In this document: positions 7,660 to 15,987 of the stretch, piece by piece | How the letters are laid out: every line of letters starts with the position of its first letter | Position numbering within the stretch: position 1 is the first letter of the stretch | Assembly (NCBI GenBank): GCA_002287035.1 | Contig: NSKG01000001.1 | Location: 124,001-188,000 of the forward strand | Direction: 5' to 3' | DNA length: 64,000 nucleotides | DNA from: Pseudomonas sp. WN033 | GTDB taxonomy: Bacteria; Pseudomonadota; Gammaproteobacteria; Pseudomonadales; Pseudomonadaceae | The notes under the pieces: model-generated | Databases searched by the model: none | What the model saw: only the letters and a program-made list of their open reading frames with translations | What the model was told of the DNA's origin: nothing | Made by a program: the position numbers and the translations under genes

Positions 7660-9657
7660 TTAACGGAAAACGTCCGACAGGTTGTCTTTGACATCCACCC
7701 CATCGCTCAACTCGACATAGCTCTGGCTGTCTGCACCGTAAACCGGGAAGTCGATCTCGCCCGGAATGCTCGGGTCACCGGTCTTGGCGAAGTTGGTCCA
7801 GATGGTCATCATTCGATCAATCACCACCTCATCCACCTGATCAAAGCCGGCAGATGCAAAAATATCGTCCGGGTCACCCTGCGAGCCGCTGATACCGTTG
7901 CCGTTCAGATCACCGATCACCAACGACTGCCCGGTAGCCGGGTCGATCACCAGCCCCAGCTGGTAGTGGGTAATCACGCTTTCAGGCATGTTGAACAGAT
8001 AAGCCAGCTCAGCGGCGTGATAAGCCTCAACACCACGCGCTTTCCAGCCGGCAGGCTGGTGACTGAACAGCACGGCGTAATGGTCGGAATTACTCAGCGG
8101 CGCCATCCAGGGAAACACTTCCAGCACGGTGTAGATCGGATCAGGCGTGTCATTGGTGTTGATCAGGAACATGAACGGCACATCGTTCTGGTTACCGCTT
8201 TCAAAGCTGACGCGCTCGGCCGCAGGCAGATAGTGGTTATCGATATTGGTGTAAGGCACCAGCGGTGCCGCTGCCGCCACCACTTGCAACCAGCTCCGCT
8301 CACGCATTTCCTCCAGCGACGCCGCGCCGAGCCGGCTCTGCAGTTGGCTGCCAATTTCCTCGGCCGCGCTCAGGCTGCGAGTATCCGGGAACAGCGTGCC
8401 GCTCTGACTGACCGCCCGGTGAAACAGCCCCTTGGCCTTGGGCGAAGCCATCAGCGACAGCACCTTGCGCCCGCCTCCGGACTCGCCAAAGATGGTGACG
8501 TTATCAGGATTGCCGCCAAAGGCTGCAATGTTGTCCTGAACCCATTCCAGCGCCGCAATCAGGTCCATCTGGCCATAGTTGCCCGACCCGTTGTAACCGC
8601 TCTCGGCACTCAATTCCGGGTGAGCGATATAGCCAAAGGGCCCCAGCCGGTGGTTGACCGATACCTGTACAACGCCTTTGCTGACCAACGCCTGCGGATT
8701 ATTGAACGGCCGGGTATTGCTGGTCAGAGAGGTAAAGCCGCCACCATGGAACCAGACCATGACCGGCAACCCCTCGGCATCCTTGGGTGCGGTCACATTC
8801 AGGTACAGCGAGTCCTCACTCATGCCACCTTCACCGAACCGCTCCAGTCCAGGATTCTGGGCCGCCTGATCACTCCAGGCCACCGCTTCCCGCACCCCGC
8901 TCCACGGCTCCGGGGCTACCGGCGGGCGCCAGCGCAGATCACCCAGTGGCGGCTTGGCGTAGGGAATGCCGAGGAACTGCCAGGTATCTTCATTGGCCTC
9001 AAAACCGCGCAGCTCACCTCCGGTGGTTGAAACCACGAGGCGCGGGCTGGTTGAGCGGGCGAAATGCTCCAGGGCATTTGCCACGGTAGTCACCGTGCGC
9101 GGCCGTGGATCGGTATCGGTAAAGGCTCCGGCTTGTTGCAGCTCATCCACCAGGGTTGCCAGGCTGGCACGGAAATCCGCCGGCGACTGGTCAAAGTAAA
9201 TGCCCTCGGCATTTTGCGAGACGTGCTCACGAATCGCCTCGCTGATCTGAATGCCGTTGTTGAGATCACCATCGGCATCCAGGCTCTGCAACAGGATCAG
9301 CATATTGACCACCCGCTGATCGTCCGCCGAATCAGCCTCCGGGGTGATGCTCAGCGGCGTGAGGATATTGGCGCCAACCGCCGAGCCCAGCTCCAGATCA
9401 CCGATGGCGAAGGTAATGGTCTCCCCTTCCCGGTAGCTGAACTGCCCCTGCGCATCGGTCTGGCCAGCGTCGGTCTCGCTGCCCTGATAATCCAGCCCGG
9501 CAACGGGGCTGTCGACAAAGGTGCCGGTATGCATCTGTGGCGCTGACTTGGATGATGAAGAGCTGCTAAGACAGCCGGAAAGTGACAGCAGAGGTACCAG
9601 AGAAAAAACCAGAATGGCCGAACGTGCCCCTGATTTCGGGGGTATGGGATATGACAT
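7660..9657 (-). CDS. Type B carboxylesterase lipoprotein, copy B
   Basis: 665 aa, same architecture as copy A: signal peptide with lipobox LSGC and a serine/lysine linker, an N-terminal domain almost identical to that of copy A, then a type B esterase domain with MVWFHGGGF, nucleophile S393 in GESGG and the histidine region YHAAELAYLF. The C-terminal half has diverged strongly from copy A, which suggests that the two enzymes differ in ester preference. The start at 9657 has CGGAGA about 7 bp upstream. It is the promoter-proximal gene of the pair; the control region lies in 9658-9927. Confidence 0.85.
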   Translation of the reverse strand: MSYPIPPKSGARSAILVFSLVPLLSLSGCLSSSSSSKSAPQMHTGTFVDSPVAGLDYQGSETDAGQTDAQGQFSYREGETITFAIGDLELGSAVGANILTPLSITPEADSADDQRVVNMLILLQSLDADGDLNNGIQISEAIREHVSQNAEGIYFDQSPADFRASLATLVDELQQAGAFTDTDPRPRTVTTVANALEHFARSTSPRLVVSTTGGELRGFEANEDTWQFLGIPYAKPPLGDLRWRPPVAPEPWSGVREAVAWSDQAAQNPGLERFGEGGMSEDSLYLNVTAPKDAEGLPVMVWFHGGGFTSLTSNTRPFNNPQALVSKGVVQVSVNHRLGPFGYIAHPELSAESGYNGSGNYGQMDLIAALEWVQDNIAAFGGNPDNVTIFGESGGGRKVLSLMASPKAKGLFHRAVSQSGTLFPDTRSLSAAEEIGSQLQSRLGAASLEEMRERSWLQVVAAAAPLVPYTNIDNHYLPAAERVSFESGNQNDVPFMFLINTNDTPDPIYTVLEVFPWMAPLSNSDHYAVLFSHQPAGWKARGVEAYHAAELAYLFNMPESVITHYQLGLVIDPATGQSLVIGDLNGNGISGSQGDPDDIFASAGFDQVDEVVIDRMMTIWTNFAKTGDPSIPGEIDFPVYGADSQSYVELSDGVDVKDNLSDVFR

Positions 9658-9927
9658 GCGGGTCTCCGTTTATTCTTGTAGTGGAGTTCCTTTCAGGCTC
9701 CTGAATAGCTGCCAGCCCCAGGACAACCACCCCGGACCAGACACAGGCAACCTACTGACGTCAGGCCTGGCTGTCATACATATTTAATAAACAACCCAAA
9801 CCTGACTTTTGACCTTAGATGTCACTCGCGTGAGACACAAACCAAATCAGAAACCGTTATGAATGTTCATTCACATGAGAATGATTACAAATAGACACCA
9901 GGGCATCTTGTGAACAATCAGGAAAAA
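9658..9927 (-). promoter_or_regulatory. Control region of the esterase pair
   Basis: This 270-bp AT-richer gap holds no gene. At 9860-9873 there is TGAATG-TT-CATTCA, an inverted repeat of the kind bound by TetR-type regulators. A second palindrome, CTGACGTCAG, is at 9754-9763. Neither can be assigned to a regulator from sequence. Confidence 0.4.
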
Positions 9928-10022
9928 TGGCGGAAGGACATGGGAGTCGAACCCACCAGACGCGCGTTGCGCATCTCACCGGAGTTGAAGTCCGGGCGCC
10001 CCACCGGGGACGATGTCCTTCC
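9928..10022 (-). tRNA. selC: tRNA-Sec (anticodon TCA)
   Basis: 95 nt including an encoded CCA. The acceptor stem has 8 bp (GGAAGGAC with GTCCTTCC), discriminator G, a long variable arm, and an anticodon stem-loop CCGGA-CTTCAAC-TCCGG whose anticodon TCA is at 9986-9988. The 8-bp acceptor stem and long extra arm are hallmarks of bacterial selenocysteine tRNA. It decodes UGA with the help of SelB. It lies 14 bp downstream of selB on the same strand, inside the selenocysteine cassette. Confidence 0.97.
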
Positions 10023-10036
10023 TGTATGGCGGCTGG

Positions 10037-11914
10037 TCAGCCGGCCACGAGAAAGCGTTGTTCGCGCGCGAAGCGGGTGACCCCGGCGCGGTCGAGATAT
10101 TCCAGTACCTGAATAGTCAGGTTGCGGCCAATGCCGGAGGCATCGCGGTACTCGGCGGCGTTGAAGCTGCCGCTGGGTGAGTCCGCCACCAGTTGCCGAG
10201 CCACAGCCACCAGGCCATCGACCTGCTCTGGCAGGTAATAGCGGTTGGGCGCCACCGCAATCAGCTCACCGGCACGCTGCATACGCCGCAAAAAGGCCTT
10301 GAGGGTTTCCAGCTCGATGCCCAGCGCCTGACTCAGTTCACCGACAATTGGCGGGCGCAGGCCACTCGGCAACAATTGCGCACTGACCCGCTCCAGCAGT
10401 GCCCGATCCTCAGCCAGCAATTGCGGCTGGTGCTCGGGCAGATGCCAGGCCCAGGCCTGGCGTCGTAGCCGACCTTCACCGTGCCAACGTTGCAACAGCG
10501 CCCGTCCCAGGACCAAAGGCAGTTGCAGCGTACTGGCCAGCGCCAGCTCGCCCTCGCCAGGGCCGAGCCGTTCCGGGTGCGCAGCATGCCAGTCCTGCAA
10601 CCGCTGGTGCAAGCGCGCCCAGGCGCTGTCGATCTGCCCGGCCAGCATCAGCCAGTGCTGGCGAGCCGCGTCCAGCAATTCGATACTGGCCGCGCTGTGC
10701 CGCAGTTCATCCAGCAGTTGCCGCTGCTCGCCCTGCGTCAGATTGAAGCGCACGGCAAAGCCGTCCAGTGCCACCGGTGCCTGTTGCAGCGCTGCCAGAA
10801 GCGCTGCACGCGGGCCATCGGCCTTCTGCCAGTGGCGCAGCAGTGCAAGACGCTCGGGCTTGCTGCGCCCGCGCTGCAAGCCCTGCGGATCGAGTACCCG
10901 GCCACCGCCCAGGGTCTGGTTGGCAGCCGGGTCGCGGATGATAAAACGATCCCCCCAGAGTGCCTGCACCGGCTGTTCCAGCAGCAGTTGCGCCAGCGCT
11001 GGCTGCCCCTCCTGCAGGATCACCGCCCGCAGCGGATGCACGCCAGTGCCCAGATGCAGTTGCAACACACCGCGATGCCAGTGACTGTCTGGGAGTTGAG
11101 TCAGCGCCACATCCAATCGGCTGCTGCCGGCCACCGCCACCTCGGTCAGCCAGTCACCACGCTGCGGCTGGGCAGCATCGATATCGCCAGCCAGATTCAG
11201 CGCACAACGCTGGCCAGCTTCGATCTGAGTCGCGTTGTTGCCGGCCATCTGCAGGCCGCGCACGCGCAGGCTGTGTCCGTTGCCGAACAACGACTGCCCC
11301 GACTCGATCCGCCCACTGATCAGCGTCCCGGTCACCACACAACCGGCGCCGTCGATACTGAAACGCCGGTCGACCATCAGCCGGGCATGCCCGGCTACTA
11401 CACGGCGCTGGTGCTCGCGGGCGCCGTTCAGCAGATGCTCACGCAGAACATCCAGCCCCTGCCCGGTCAGGCTTGAAACCGCAAACTGCGGTGCATCCGG
11501 CCAGCCCTGTTCACTCAATAGCTCTGCCAGTTCAACACTGAGCGCCTGTTGGCGTTCGTTCTCAACCAGATCGCAGCGGCTGATCACCAGGACCAATTGC
11601 TCGACCCCGAGCAGGCGCAATATCGCCAGATGCTCCAGGGTCTGCGGCATCGGCCCGTCATCGGCGGCCACCACCAGCAGCGCCAGATCCACCGCCGCCA
11701 CGCCGGCCAGCATGGTGCTGATAAAACGCTCATGCCCCGGCACATCGACAAAGCCCAGCGGCGGGCCACCCTCAACCGCCAGCCAGGCAAAGCCCAGCTC
11801 AATGCTCAGACCGCGGCGCTTTTCCTCGGCCAGGCGGTCGGTATCAACCCCGGTCAGCGCCTTGATCAGGCTGGTCTTGCCGTGATCGACATGCCCGGCG
11901 GTGGCGATGATCAC
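10037..11914 (-). CDS. selB: Selenocysteine-specific elongation factor SelB
   Basis: 625 aa. The N-terminal GTPase has G1 GHVDHGKT (residues ~7-14), DVPGHERF and SRCDL; domains II and III follow; the C-terminal ~230 residues are the winged-helix repeats that bind the SECIS hairpin. SelB carries Sec-tRNA to UGA codons that have a SECIS. A GTG start at 11914 is chosen because it gives the usual N-terminus (IIATAGHVDHGKT) and overlaps the selA stop as GTGA; an in-frame ATG five codons upstream is less likely. Translational coupling to selA is expected. Confidence 0.96.
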   Translation of the reverse strand: MIIATAGHVDHGKTSLIKALTGVDTDRLAEEKRRGLSIELGFAWLAVEGGPPLGFVDVPGHERFISTMLAGVAAVDLALLVVAADDGPMPQTLEHLAILRLLGVEQLVLVISRCDLVENERQQALSVELAELLSEQGWPDAPQFAVSSLTGQGLDVLREHLLNGAREHQRRVVAGHARLMVDRRFSIDGAGCVVTGTLISGRIESGQSLFGNGHSLRVRGLQMAGNNATQIEAGQRCALNLAGDIDAAQPQRGDWLTEVAVAGSSRLDVALTQLPDSHWHRGVLQLHLGTGVHPLRAVILQEGQPALAQLLLEQPVQALWGDRFIIRDPAANQTLGGGRVLDPQGLQRGRSKPERLALLRHWQKADGPRAALLAALQQAPVALDGFAVRFNLTQGEQRQLLDELRHSAASIELLDAARQHWLMLAGQIDSAWARLHQRLQDWHAAHPERLGPGEGELALASTLQLPLVLGRALLQRWHGEGRLRRQAWAWHLPEHQPQLLAEDRALLERVSAQLLPSGLRPPIVGELSQALGIELETLKAFLRRMQRAGELIAVAPNRYYLPEQVDGLVAVARQLVADSPSGSFNAAEYRDASGIGRNLTIQVLEYLDRAGVTRFAREQRFLVAG

Positions 11915-13287
11915 GCCCCGGCCTCCCACTGCTGACGCAGCGGTTCCGGGTCTTCCACGCAGCGGCAGTCGAGCAGCAGGCTGTCGTCGGCGATCCGCCC
12001 GATTACAGGCGTCAGCAACTGACGCAGGCGTTCGGCCAGTTCCCGCAATTCACGGCTGCGCGTGCGCTTGTTGCTGCTGGTGCTGCTCAGGCGTAGCGCA
12101 GCGCTGGGCAGGGTTTCCAGCGGCAGCGAACCGGAACCGATCTGGCTGAATACGTCACACACATCCGCCTCGAATCCCGCCCCGGCCCAGCCGCGCAGTG
12201 ACGGCAACAAGGCCTCAGCGGTCTGCCGGATGGCCGCCGGTTCACGGGTCAGCAGGCGCAGGGTCGGCACCCGCTGCACCAGGGTGTCCGGGTCGGCATA
12301 CAGCCGTAGCACCACTTCCAGCGCTGCCAGGGTCAGCTTGTCGCAGCGCAGTGCCCGCTTGAGCGGACTTTTGCGGATTTTGCTGATCAGCTCGGCGCGC
12401 CCGGCGATGATCCCGGCCTGCGGACCACCGAGCAGCTTATCGCCGCTGAAGGTCACCACATCCACGCCCTGAGCCAGAATCCGCCCCACCACCGGCTCGG
12501 CCGGCAAGCCCAGCGCCTGCATGTCGATCAGCGAGCCGCTGCCCAGATCGACCACCAGTGGTACGCCCTGGGCGCGGGCAATCCCGGCAAGTTGCGCCTC
12601 ATCAAGCGTGGTAGTGAAGCCCTGCACCTGATAGTTGCTGGTGTGCGCCTTGAGCAGCAGTGCGGTGCGCGCAGTGACCGCTTCGGCATAGTCACGGGCG
12701 TGAGTGCGGTTGGTGGTGCCGACCTCGCGCAGCTTGCAGCCGGCGCGGGCCATGATGTCCGGCAGCCGGAACGAGCCGCCGATTTCGATCAGCTCACCGC
12801 GCGACACCACCACCTCACGGCGCGCAGCCAGGGCATTGAGCACCAGCAGCACAGCGGCAGCGTTGTTGTTGACCACGGTAGCGGCTTCGGCGCCGGTCAG
12901 GCGGCAAATCCAGTCTTCGACGTGGGCATCGCGGTCACCACGTTGGCCCGTCGCGAGGTCGTATTCAAGATTGCTTGCTCCAGCGGCCACAGCGGTCATG
13001 GCTTCAAGGGCTTCCGGCGGCAAGGGTGCACGGCCCAGATTGGTGTGCAGTACGGTGCCGGTCAGGTTGAGCACCGGACGCATCGACGGTGCCAGGGTGC
13101 GTTCGATATGTTGCTGGACAGTAGCTACCAGAGTTGGCTGATCGCTGATCTCGCCGCTGCGCCAGAGCTCCAGCGCGGCGCGCAGGGAGTCCAGTACCAG
13201 CGCCCGGCCGTGACTGGCGATCAGGGCTTGCATGCCGGGCCAGGCCAGGGCCTTGTCTACTGCCGGGGGGCGTTGCTGGATGTTCAT
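11911..13287 (-). CDS. selA: L-seryl-tRNA(Sec) selenium transferase SelA
   Basis: 458 aa, full length for the family. SelA is a decameric PLP enzyme that converts seryl-tRNA(Sec) to selenocysteyl-tRNA using selenophosphate. The PLP lysine is K284 in FSGDKLLGGPQAG. The N-terminal segment PSMRPVLNLTGTVLHTNLGRAPL and the VVNNNAAAVLLVLNALA motif are diagnostic. It overlaps selB by 4 bp and lies 168 bp after the UGSC selenoprotein gene. No selD (selenophosphate synthetase) is in the window, so it must lie elsewhere if the pathway works. Confidence 0.97.
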   Translation of the reverse strand: MNIQQRPPAVDKALAWPGMQALIASHGRALVLDSLRAALELWRSGEISDQPTLVATVQQHIERTLAPSMRPVLNLTGTVLHTNLGRAPLPPEALEAMTAVAAGASNLEYDLATGQRGDRDAHVEDWICRLTGAEAATVVNNNAAAVLLVLNALAARREVVVSRGELIEIGGSFRLPDIMARAGCKLREVGTTNRTHARDYAEAVTARTALLLKAHTSNYQVQGFTTTLDEAQLAGIARAQGVPLVVDLGSGSLIDMQALGLPAEPVVGRILAQGVDVVTFSGDKLLGGPQAGIIAGRAELISKIRKSPLKRALRCDKLTLAALEVVLRLYADPDTLVQRVPTLRLLTREPAAIRQTAEALLPSLRGWAGAGFEADVCDVFSQIGSGSLPLETLPSAALRLSSTSSNKRTRSRELRELAERLRQLLTPVIGRIADDSLLLDCRCVEDPEPLRQQWEAGA

Positions 13288-13322
13288 GGCCTGGTACCCC
13301 AGGGCCGCCGTTGGCGGCCTTG

Positions 13323-13434
13323 GTTCGAGCAGATGCTCGAACGCTCCCAGGATAGGCCGGCAGATTTCGCGCTGGCTACGCGCCCATCCCGCTCATCAGC
13401 ACGTCTCTCCCGGGAGAGGCGAGCATCTGCTCGC
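13323..13434. repeat. REP-like palindromes between selenoprotein gene and selA
   Basis: Three perfect inverted repeats lie in this 168-bp gap: GTTCGAGCA-GA-TGCTCGAAC (13323-13342), CTCTCCCGGGAGAG (13405-13418) and GCGAGCA-TC-TGCTCGC (13419-13434). The GAGCA-NN-TGCTC core recurs at 38998-39019, which marks it as a REP family. As hairpins in the transcript they could lower expression of selA-selB relative to the genes upstream, or stabilise the upstream message. Confidence 0.6.
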
Positions 13435-13455
13435 AGCGGGGATGCACCAGCGCGA

Positions 13456-13992
13456 TTACTCGCCCGCGTCCTCTTCGGCGCGCAACAGGCGCAGGATTTC
13501 AGGCAAGGCGCCATCGGCCAGGGCGCGCATTTCCTCATCGGTGCGGTCCTGGATCGGGTGTGGCACAAAGACCATGGCCGGATCGAAGCCAAGCGCCTTG
13601 GATTGCAAGGCGGCAGCATCAACAAATTCACTGGAGGCAACCCCTACTCCCGGGATCTGACGTGACTCCAGGTCAGCGATGTCATGCATACAGCACGACG
13701 TGCACGACCCTCAGTCAGCCAGACCTTCGACCAGGAGATTTACCTCGGCAGCCATCTGCTGCTTGAGCTCGGTTGGCGCAATGCGGGTAAAGGTCGGCTT
13801 GGCGTAGCGCTTGACCTCGACGCCCATGGCCGCCAGTTGTTCCTCGATACGGTCGAGAAACACGTTGCCGCGCGGCTTGGAAATATCCAGCAGACCAACC
13901 ACCTTGCCCTCCAGACTGGCCGGACGCGCCAGCCGTGCCCGCTGCGCGGGCGCGCGCTCGGCCGTGGGGTCGAGCAGTATGTTCTCGTTCAT
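13456..13992 (-). CDS. UGSC-family selenoprotein (in-frame TGA = Sec94)
   Basis: 178 aa when TGA at 13711-13713 is read as selenocysteine. The text around it is GLAD-U-GSC-TSC-CMHD: Sec94, Cys97, Cys100 and Cys101. U-G-S-C is the defining motif of the UGSC selenoprotein family, a probable redox family with a Rossmann-like half before the motif (KVVGLLDISKPRGNVFLDRIEEQL). The frame stays open for 77 more codons after the TGA with conserved-looking sequence (FVPHPIQDRTDEEM). A hairpin starts 11 nt after the TGA. The ATG at 13992 overlaps the stop of the preceding gene as ATGA, which indicates coupling. Read as a stop, the TGA would yield a 93-aa stub without its redox motif. Confidence 0.93.
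13681..13699 (-). promoter_or_regulatory. Bacterial SECIS hairpin
   Basis: On the minus strand GTCGTGC-TGTAT-GCATGAC forms a 7-bp stem (one G-U pair) with a 5-nt loop containing GU. It begins 11 nt after the TGA, the same spacing as the upper hairpin of the E. coli fdhF SECIS, and the loop GU lies about 19-20 nt after the TGA. This is the expected SelB recognition element for Sec94. Confidence 0.85.
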
Positions 13993-15425
13993 GCAGTTAC
14001 CTCGCGTGTTACCGGAGACGAACCGACCGGGCCAGAGGCGGCCCAGCCGGCAATAATGGCGGAAAACAGGCCGGCGGTACCGCCAGCCCGGACGATCAGC
14101 AGGCCGCCGGGGCGGAACTTGGGCACCTGCAGATCCTTGAAACGTTCGGGAATACCCTCGGCAATGCCGCCAGCACCCGCGACCAGCTCGGCACCGGGCG
14201 CCAGCAGCAGCCGTTCCAGCTCTTCGCGCAGTCGCTGCTTGGACCAACCCGCGTCGATAAACACCCGCGCATGTTCGGGCGACACCACCAGCACTGCATC
14301 ACCGGCCATCGCCAGCTTGGCGTGATCAACCGCGCGCAGCGACAGAGCAAAGGAGCGCGCCAGCGATTCGGGATCGCGCGACTTCTGATCGACAATGCCC
14401 TGCACCCCTTCACCGGGGAACAGCGTTACCGCCGACCGTCCGGCCTCGATGCCACGTTCCTGGGCCAGCGGCAGCCAATCGCTGTCTTCTGCCTCGGCAA
14501 AGCAGAAACTGTACTTGCCGGGATTGCCCAGGGTGGCGCGGTCGATCTCGCCAGGGCGGCCACCACCAACATTGCGGATGATCAGTTGCAGCGCCCGGCC
14601 GATAGTGGCGTTGGCGCGATTGCCCTGGCCCAGTGCATTGACCCCGGAATTCATGCCGATGGCCTTGGCGACAGGGCCGTTGACCACGATCATCGGGCTG
14701 CCGAACATGGTGGTGCAGATCAGCCCGTGCAGGCCGAATTCATCGGTCAGCGCAGCTTCCAGCGCCGCCAGCAGCACCGGCATGTACTCCGGTTTGCAAC
14801 CGGCCATGACCGCATTGATAGCGACCTTCTCCACCGTGCAGGGCACCAGATCAGGTGGCATCAGCCCGACCACTTCATCCGGCGCACGGGTGGTGCCCTT
14901 GAGCATCCGCAGCACCCGCACCGGGGTCGGCGGCACTACCGGCAGGCCATCGCTCCAGCCACGCTCGTAACAGGCCTCGATGGCATCGTCGGCAGAAGAA
15001 ATATCGATTTCACGCGATTGCAGACGAATATCGCCAAAGGCCAGTTCCAGCTCCTCGGCAATGCCCGGCTCCAGGGTCTTGGAACCGCAGCCGGGGCGCA
15101 TCACCGGCAACTCCTCGCCCAGGGTCGGCACCCCGCTCAATGCTCGCCAGTCTTCCTTGTGCCAGCCATAGGTGCGCTCAACCTCCTGACCGTTCTCGAC
15201 CCGGATCAGGGTCGGTACGAACTCGATGCCAAGGCGATAGGAATGTTCCAGGGTCTGGTCATACAGAGTACCGGGCAGTGCGGCGGCGTACTCGGCCGAG
15301 TCCTGCACATACACGGTCAGCGCTCCGGCACCAGCCAGCTCCGCCAGCAGCGGTTCAACCAGCCGGCAAGTCGGGCAATCGGCCTTGGCCACCACAATCA
15401 GGCCATCGGGAAGTGCTGTAGTCAT
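13989..15425 (-). CDS. Thioredoxin-domain protein partnered with the UGSC selenoprotein
   Basis: 478 aa. Residues ~8-105 are a thioredoxin-like domain with the redox pair C17-P-T-C20 and FVPTLIRVENGQEV. Residues ~120-460 are a conserved domain that I cannot name, with a segment CTVEKVAINAVMAGCKPEYM, then VNGPVAKAIGMNSGVNALGQ and NATIGRALQLIIRNVGGGRPG. Its four-base overlap with the selenoprotein gene and shared operon with selA-selB suggest that the two proteins act together, with the CPTC pair perhaps reducing the Sec protein (inference). It is the first gene of the cassette; no clear promoter motif was identified in the ~560 bp upstream. Confidence 0.75.
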   Translation of the reverse strand: MTTALPDGLIVVAKADCPTCRLVEPLLAELAGAGALTVYVQDSAEYAAALPGTLYDQTLEHSYRLGIEFVPTLIRVENGQEVERTYGWHKEDWRALSGVPTLGEELPVMRPGCGSKTLEPGIAEELELAFGDIRLQSREIDISSADDAIEACYERGWSDGLPVVPPTPVRVLRMLKGTTRAPDEVVGLMPPDLVPCTVEKVAINAVMAGCKPEYMPVLLAALEAALTDEFGLHGLICTTMFGSPMIVVNGPVAKAIGMNSGVNALGQGNRANATIGRALQLIIRNVGGGRPGEIDRATLGNPGKYSFCFAEAEDSDWLPLAQERGIEAGRSAVTLFPGEGVQGIVDQKSRDPESLARSFALSLRAVDHAKLAMAGDAVLVVSPEHARVFIDAGWSKQRLREELERLLLAPGAELVAGAGGIAEGIPERFKDLQVPKFRPGGLLIVRAGGTAGLFSAIIAGWAASGPVGSSPVTREVTA

Positions 15426-15587
15426 CAGAAGCCCTTCTGCGGGTCTTGTGTCTCGTAATGATTCAGCATAGGCAGGCAGAGCCCCGCTGCCAACCGCCGA
15501 ACGGGAATCATGGGTGGGATGATTGGTGGGGTATCAGCGCTGGCAAGACCAGCCCGTGAGGCAACGCCGGCTCACCTGTGACGCCAC

Positions 15588-15692
15588 ATGGATTGCCACG
15601 TCGCTACGCGACTCGCAATGACAGCTGTGCGCACACATACCGTCATCGAAACACCCACCGTCATCGCGAGGCCGCAGGCCGTGGCGATCCAT
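15588..15692. repeat. Facing pair of REP-like elements
   Basis: A 35-bp element at 15588-15622 (begins ATGGATTGCCACGTCG, ends CGCAATGAC) faces an inverted relative at 15660-15692 (begins GTCATCGCGAGG, ends GCGATCCAT). Arms of this kind are dispersed short palindromes in many proteobacterial genomes. The second arm recurs at ~16518-16550 with the glyoxalase copy. Confidence 0.6.
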
Positions 15693-15719
15693 CGAGCCTG
15701 CGGCGGTGCAATCGAGCTG

Positions 15720-15862
15720 TCAGCCCATTCGGTGCAGAGCGCAAATCTTGTCGCCTGCCGGATCGCGCAGGTAAGCCCGGTAGAGTTTGACGCCATTGCC
15801 TTCACGCACACCCGGCGGGTCTTCACAGGTGACCCTGCCGTTGCCGCAGGCGGCTGGCGAGG
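15720..15862 (-). pseudogene. Truncated copy of the VOC/glyoxalase gene
   Basis: The minus-strand translation ends CEDPPGVREGNGVKLYRAYLRDPAGDKICALHRMG, almost the same as the C-terminus of the intact VOC gene at 16578-16958. Segment 15653-15833 aligns to 16511-16691 at a constant offset of 858 bp, then similarity resumes at 15835 against 16765, so 72 bp (24 codons, in frame) are missing. The N-terminal part is absent. It is a decayed duplicate, with the DUF3597 gene now between the copies. Confidence 0.8.
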
Positions 15863-15987
15863 CCTGCGCCAGTACCGTTCGGCATACCAACGTTGTGGTC
15901 AGGTCAAGCGCTGCTACGCTTGATGAACACGCCTCGGTGTAACTACTCAGGCGCGAAGGCAGGGACCACATTACCAGGGAGACGCTC

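Noticed and set aside
7966-9030. 354-codon plus-strand frame inside esterase copy B
   Set aside because: It mirrors the coding pattern of the esterase on the other strand and lacks any domain or start signal.
9880-9900. Fur box upstream of the esterase pair
   Set aside because: GAGAATGATTACAAATAG matches only about 12 of 19 consensus positions and no iron-related gene is next to it.
13711-13713. TGA taken as the stop of a short gene, with the 77-aa frame after it as a separate gene
   Set aside because: No ribosome binding site precedes the second part, the frame is unbroken, the UGSC motif spans the TGA, a SECIS-like hairpin follows, and selAB-tRNA-Sec are adjacent.
13935-15458. Long plus-strand open frame (507 codons) opposite the thioredoxin-fused gene
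   Set aside because: It is rich in Gln, His and Arg as expected from reverse reading of a GC-rich gene, has no recognisable domain, and overlaps a gene with clear motifs.
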